A DNA stretch of 6,792 nt from an uncultured Planctomycetales bacterium (lineage in GTDB: Bacteria > Planctomycetota > Planctomycetia > Isosphaerales > Isosphaeraceae): positions 1 through 6,792 of the forward strand of contig CALKTZ010000776.1 of NCBI GenBank assembly GCA_937997355.1. Reading direction: 5' to 3'. Below, piece after piece: positions 4,062 to 6,792 of this stretch. The translations under genes and the position numbers were made by a program. Below the pieces are notes generated by a model. That model searched no databases and had not been told where the DNA came from. It worked only from the letters and a program-made list of their open reading frames with translations. Position 1 is the stretch's first letter; each line of letters starts with the position of its first letter.

Positions 4062-6792
4062 TCAATGCCCGTGGCCGGCATGACCTCCCTGGAACAGGGA
4101 GTTGTTCTTGTCCCCCCGCGCCGCGATGAAGCTGATCAGGTCGATGATCTCCTCGCGGGTGAGCTTGTCGAGCAGGCCCTTGGGCATCATGGAGGTCGTG
4201 GACTTCTTGCGTCCGACGATCTCGTCCTTCTTGATCACGCGTGCTTCGGCCTTGGCGAGCGGGTTTTCGATCACCGTCACGCTGCTGTCGTCTTCCTTCA
4301 GGATCAGGCCGGAGATGACCTGTCCCGAGTCGGTCTCGATCAAGGTCGTCACGTACTTGTCGTCGATCTTGGCCGACGGGTCCAGGATGCTCTTGAGGAT
4401 CTCGGCCGAGGTCGTTTTCGGATCGAGCTTGGTGAGATCCGGCCCGAATTCATTGCCGATCCCATTGACGCGATGGCAGCTCACGCAGGTGGCCGCCTGG
4501 AAGATCTTCTCCGCGCCTCGGAAGGAACGGCCGTGCTCGAGCTGGGTCACCGATGAGGCCAGCTCGTCGAACGTCCATTCCTTGCGAGGCCGGGTGAACT
4601 TGAGCAACTCGTCGAGGATCGGCAGGGGGTGGGCGGCGAGGTAGCTTTCCGGATTCGCCAGGTAATCATCGAGATTCTCGACGACGTAGAGCGACCCGTA
4701 CATCCGCCGCCAGTGCCCCGGATAGGTGCAGACGAACGGATAGACCCCCGGCTGCGACGGCGCGGAGAACCGGATGACCTGCGATTCCCGGGTGTTGATG
4801 AGCTTGCTGGAGAGCAGAATCTTGGACGACGGCGGCACATACTGCCGCTGCATGGCCCCCGGCTGGAGCGCCGTGGTTTCGGCGAGCATGCCGACCTCTT
4901 CCAGCGCCCCCGGCTGGGTGACGACCAGGTTGTGCGGCATGGTGTCGTCGTTGGTGAAGAGGATCTCCACCGGCTTGCCGGCCTGGACGACGAGCCGCTC
5001 GACGTCGTAGCGCATCTGTTCGGGGACCGTGCCGACCCGGAGGACCCGCACGCCGAGTCCCGAGAGCTGCTTCCGCAACGGCCGGGCCTGCTCGTCGGGG
5101 AGGAGCCCGGCGAGCGTGTCGCCGAGCTGAAGCGCATCGAGTGCCTGGAGGCTCGTCCGTTCGGATGCCGGGATCGTCCCGATGTAGGCGATTAGGCTTT
5201 CCAGCAGAGGTTTCGCCTCTTCTTTCGGCCAGCTTGAGGATGGAATCCGCTGGAGAGCCTGAATGGCGGTGCCGCGGTCGACTCCGTCCTTGATGAAGCG
5301 GCCGAGCGAACGGGCGGTTTCCGTGTTATGACCCGGGATGAAGGTCAGGGCGACCATCGCCGATCGACGGATCATGCCTTCGGGACCGTCTCCCCCCATG
5401 GCGATGCTCGCCTTGGTTTTGGGCGCGGGGAGCCCTTCCTTCTCGAACACCGGATTTCGACGCGTGTCGAGGACCTTCAAGGTGAAGCCGTCGAGCCGCT
5501 TTCCGAGATCTCCCTCGGTCCGGTTGTAGACGATGACCTCCGAAATCGGCCTATCGGCCCCCAAATCAACTTCCCACCAGGGATCGAGCGTCCCTTCCGT
5601 GGAATGGGTTTGGCCGCCATCACCGAAGACGCCGCTGGTGTTGCCGTCGATGGCCTTCCTGGGGCCTCCCCCATTGGCGGTCGACTTTTGCCTGGCCCGG
5701 CCGTCGCGGGCGATGTTCTTGCCATCGCTGATGACCTCGACTTCCGCCAGGGTCAGCGTCCTGAGTCCGGGAAGCTCGATCCGGACGTAGCGTCCCACGG
5801 TGCTCGCATTCGTGTTCGAGGAGGCCGTCGCCGATGCCAGCCCCGAAGGGAGCCCGCGAAGTAATGGCTCAACCCTGGGATAGAGGCTCGCGAGCACGGA
5901 GGAATCGCGGAGCAGGGGGATCGTGGCGAGGAGTTCGCGGAGACCTCGAACCGACCTCGTGGCGATCTCCCAGGCGGAATCGATGTTCCCGTCGGTCACG
6001 ATCAGCGTCGAGTAGGCGAATTGCCGGGTGATCGAACGCGTCGCGTCGGTCGCCAGGCGAACATAGAGGCCGCGGAGCGGGGCCAGTTCCTTGGTGGGGA
6101 TTTCTCCCATCAACCGGGCCAGTTCGAGCGTGACGCCGTCTTCCTGCTTTTCGTCCGCCGGGGCGCTGTCCCTCGCCTGGATGGCTTCGATCAGGATTTG
6201 CGCCTGGCTCTTCTTTTCAAACCGGGCGAGGTCGGCGAGTGCGCCTCGGCGGTCCTCGTCGCGGACTCCGTTGCGGAACAGGATCTCCATGTCGACCCCG
6301 CGATCCCGCTTCATCTTGAGGAGGTCTTCGGTCTTCACCGTCTTGAGGAAGAACTTGGCGGCGGCCGGCGGGATCGCGATCGGACGGCCTTCGGCGAGAG
6401 CCTTGGTCCAGTAGGGCTCCAGGGTCTTGAGGGTTTCGGACCGGGTGTAATCGAGGAAGTAGTCCGTCGGCTTCTCGGACGAGATGAGCGGGACCTCGAC
6501 CGCATCGGCCGTCGTGAAGAAGCTGGCCGCCCGGACGGCTTCCAACCGGACCCTCGGATAAGGGTCGGCCGCCAGCGACTTGAGTCGGTCGAGGGCGCCG
6601 GGGACCCGGTCTCGCCAGTAGCAGAGCACCCGGGTTGCCGCGGCGCGGGCGCGATAATCGGGGGAGTGGAGGACCTGATCCAGAAGCGCGACATCCACCC
6701 GGTCGAGCCACTGGTGCATCCAGAGCCCTTCCAGCCGATGGTGCTCGTATTCCGAGTCGTTCTTGTCGAGCGACGCGATCCACTTGTCGACC
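4062..6792 (-). CDS. Giant multidomain redox protein: HEAT, discoidin, cupredoxin and cytochrome c domains (5' truncated)
   Basis: The frame is open to the right edge, so the true start lies outside; 909 codons are visible. Numbering from the in-frame Met at 6719: HEAT-like helical repeats about 1-290; a discoidin/F5-8 type C domain about 308-440 (GRYVRIELPG, DLGADRPISEVIVYN), usually carbohydrate or surface binding; more helices about 445-550; an azurin/plastocyanin-type cupredoxin about 558-680 with complete type 1 copper ligands His596, Cys664, His669 and Met673 in azurin spacing (C-x4-H-x3-M); then a cytochrome c domain about 730-870 with CVSCH at 745-749 and probable distal Met844 or 845, matching the planctomycete/verrucomicrobial heme-binding type. 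The tail is GGHAGHGH. By analogy with the family, a dehydrogenase-like beta-propeller probably precedes it. It should act outside the cytoplasmic membrane, moving electrons from an oxidised substrate, likely a sugar; the substrate is inferred. Confidence 0.92.
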   Translation of the reverse strand, partial: VDKWIASLDKNDSEYEHHRLEGLWMHQWLDRVDVALLDQVLHSPDYRARAAATRVLCYWRDRVPGALDRLKSLAADPYPRVRLEAVRAASFFTTADAVEVPLISSEKPTDYFLDYTRSETLKTLEPYWTKALAEGRPIAIPPAAAKFFLKTVKTEDLLKMKRDRGVDMEILFRNGVRDEDRRGALADLARFEKKSQAQILIEAIQARDSAPADEKQEDGVTLELARLMGEIPTKELAPLRGLYVRLATDATRSITRQFAYSTLIVTDGNIDSAWEIATRSVRGLRELLATIPLLRDSSVLASLYPRVEPLLRGLPSGLASATASSNTNASTVGRYVRIELPGLRTLTLAEVEVISDGKNIARDGRARQKSTANGGGPRKAIDGNTSGVFGDGGQTHSTEGTLDPWWEVDLGADRPISEVIVYNRTEGDLGKRLDGFTLKVLDTRRNPVFEKEGLPAPKTKASIAMGGDGPEGMIRRSAMVALTFIPGHNTETARSLGRFIKDGVDRGTAIQALQRIPSSSWPKEEAKPLLESLIAYIGTIPASERTSLQALDALQLGDTLAGLLPDEQARPLRKQLSGLGVRVLRVGTVPEQMRYDVERLVVQAGKPVEILFTNDDTMPHNLVVTQPGALEEVGMLAETTALQPGAMQRQYVPPSSKILLSSKLINTRESQVIRFSAPSQPGVYPFVCTYPGHWRRMYGSLYVVENLDDYLANPESYLAAHPLPILDELLKFTRPRKEWTFDELASSVTQLEHGRSFRGAEKIFQAATCVSCHRVNGIGNEFGPDLTKLDPKTTSAEILKSILDPSAKIDDKYVTTLIETDSGQVISGLILKEDDSSVTVIENPLAKAEARVIKKDEIVGRKKSTTSMMPKGLLDKLTREEIIDLISFIAARGDKNNSLFQGGHAGHGH

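Noticed and set aside
1..6792. CRISPR array, tRNA, rRNA or insertion sequence
   Set aside because: No spaced direct repeats, no tRNA-like cloverleaf sequence, no transposase and no terminal inverted repeats were seen.

Overview
The window looks like chromosomal DNA of a GC-rich planctomycete, most likely of the Isosphaeraceae/Gemmataceae type. Three things point there: an FHA-linked Hanks-type Ser/Thr kinase, a short RpoD/RpoS-like sigma-70 factor of the planctomycete style, and a very large HEAT/discoidin/cupredoxin/cytochrome c protein ending in the 'Pirellula/Verrucomicrobium-type' heme-binding domain. This assignment rests on family recognition, not on a database search.

Layout, left to right. 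Bases 1-127 lie beyond the kinase stop and hold open frames that cannot be resolved at the window edge. Bases 128-1396 (minus) encode a cytosolic FHA-kinase. Bases 1397-1857 are a gene-free gap with a good hairpin terminator for the next gene. Bases 1858-2736 (minus) encode a 292-residue sigma factor with a strong ribosome binding site, a structured ~150-nt leader, and a promoter whose exact TTGACA -35 box is overlapped by a perfect inverted repeat. Bases 2950-3448 are a long gap without a convincing gene, containing a curious kinase-like peptide fragment. Bases 3449-3935 (plus) encode two small exported lipoprotein-like proteins in tandem with nearly identical translation starts. A long hairpin and a second smaller one fill the space to the convergent neighbour. 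Bases 4062-6792 (minus) are the 3' part of a giant exported redox protein whose start lies outside the window.

How they relate. The kinase and sigma genes point the same way, but a terminator-like hairpin separates them, so they are probably separate transcripts; both are regulatory. The right half concerns the cell envelope. The giant protein carries an azurin-type copper site and a c-type heme and would pass electrons from a dehydrogenase part that is probably upstream. The two small lipoproteins face it tail to tail. One has a CxxCH motif and the other a His-rich tail resembling the His-rich tail of the giant protein. A shared metal or redox role is an inference only.
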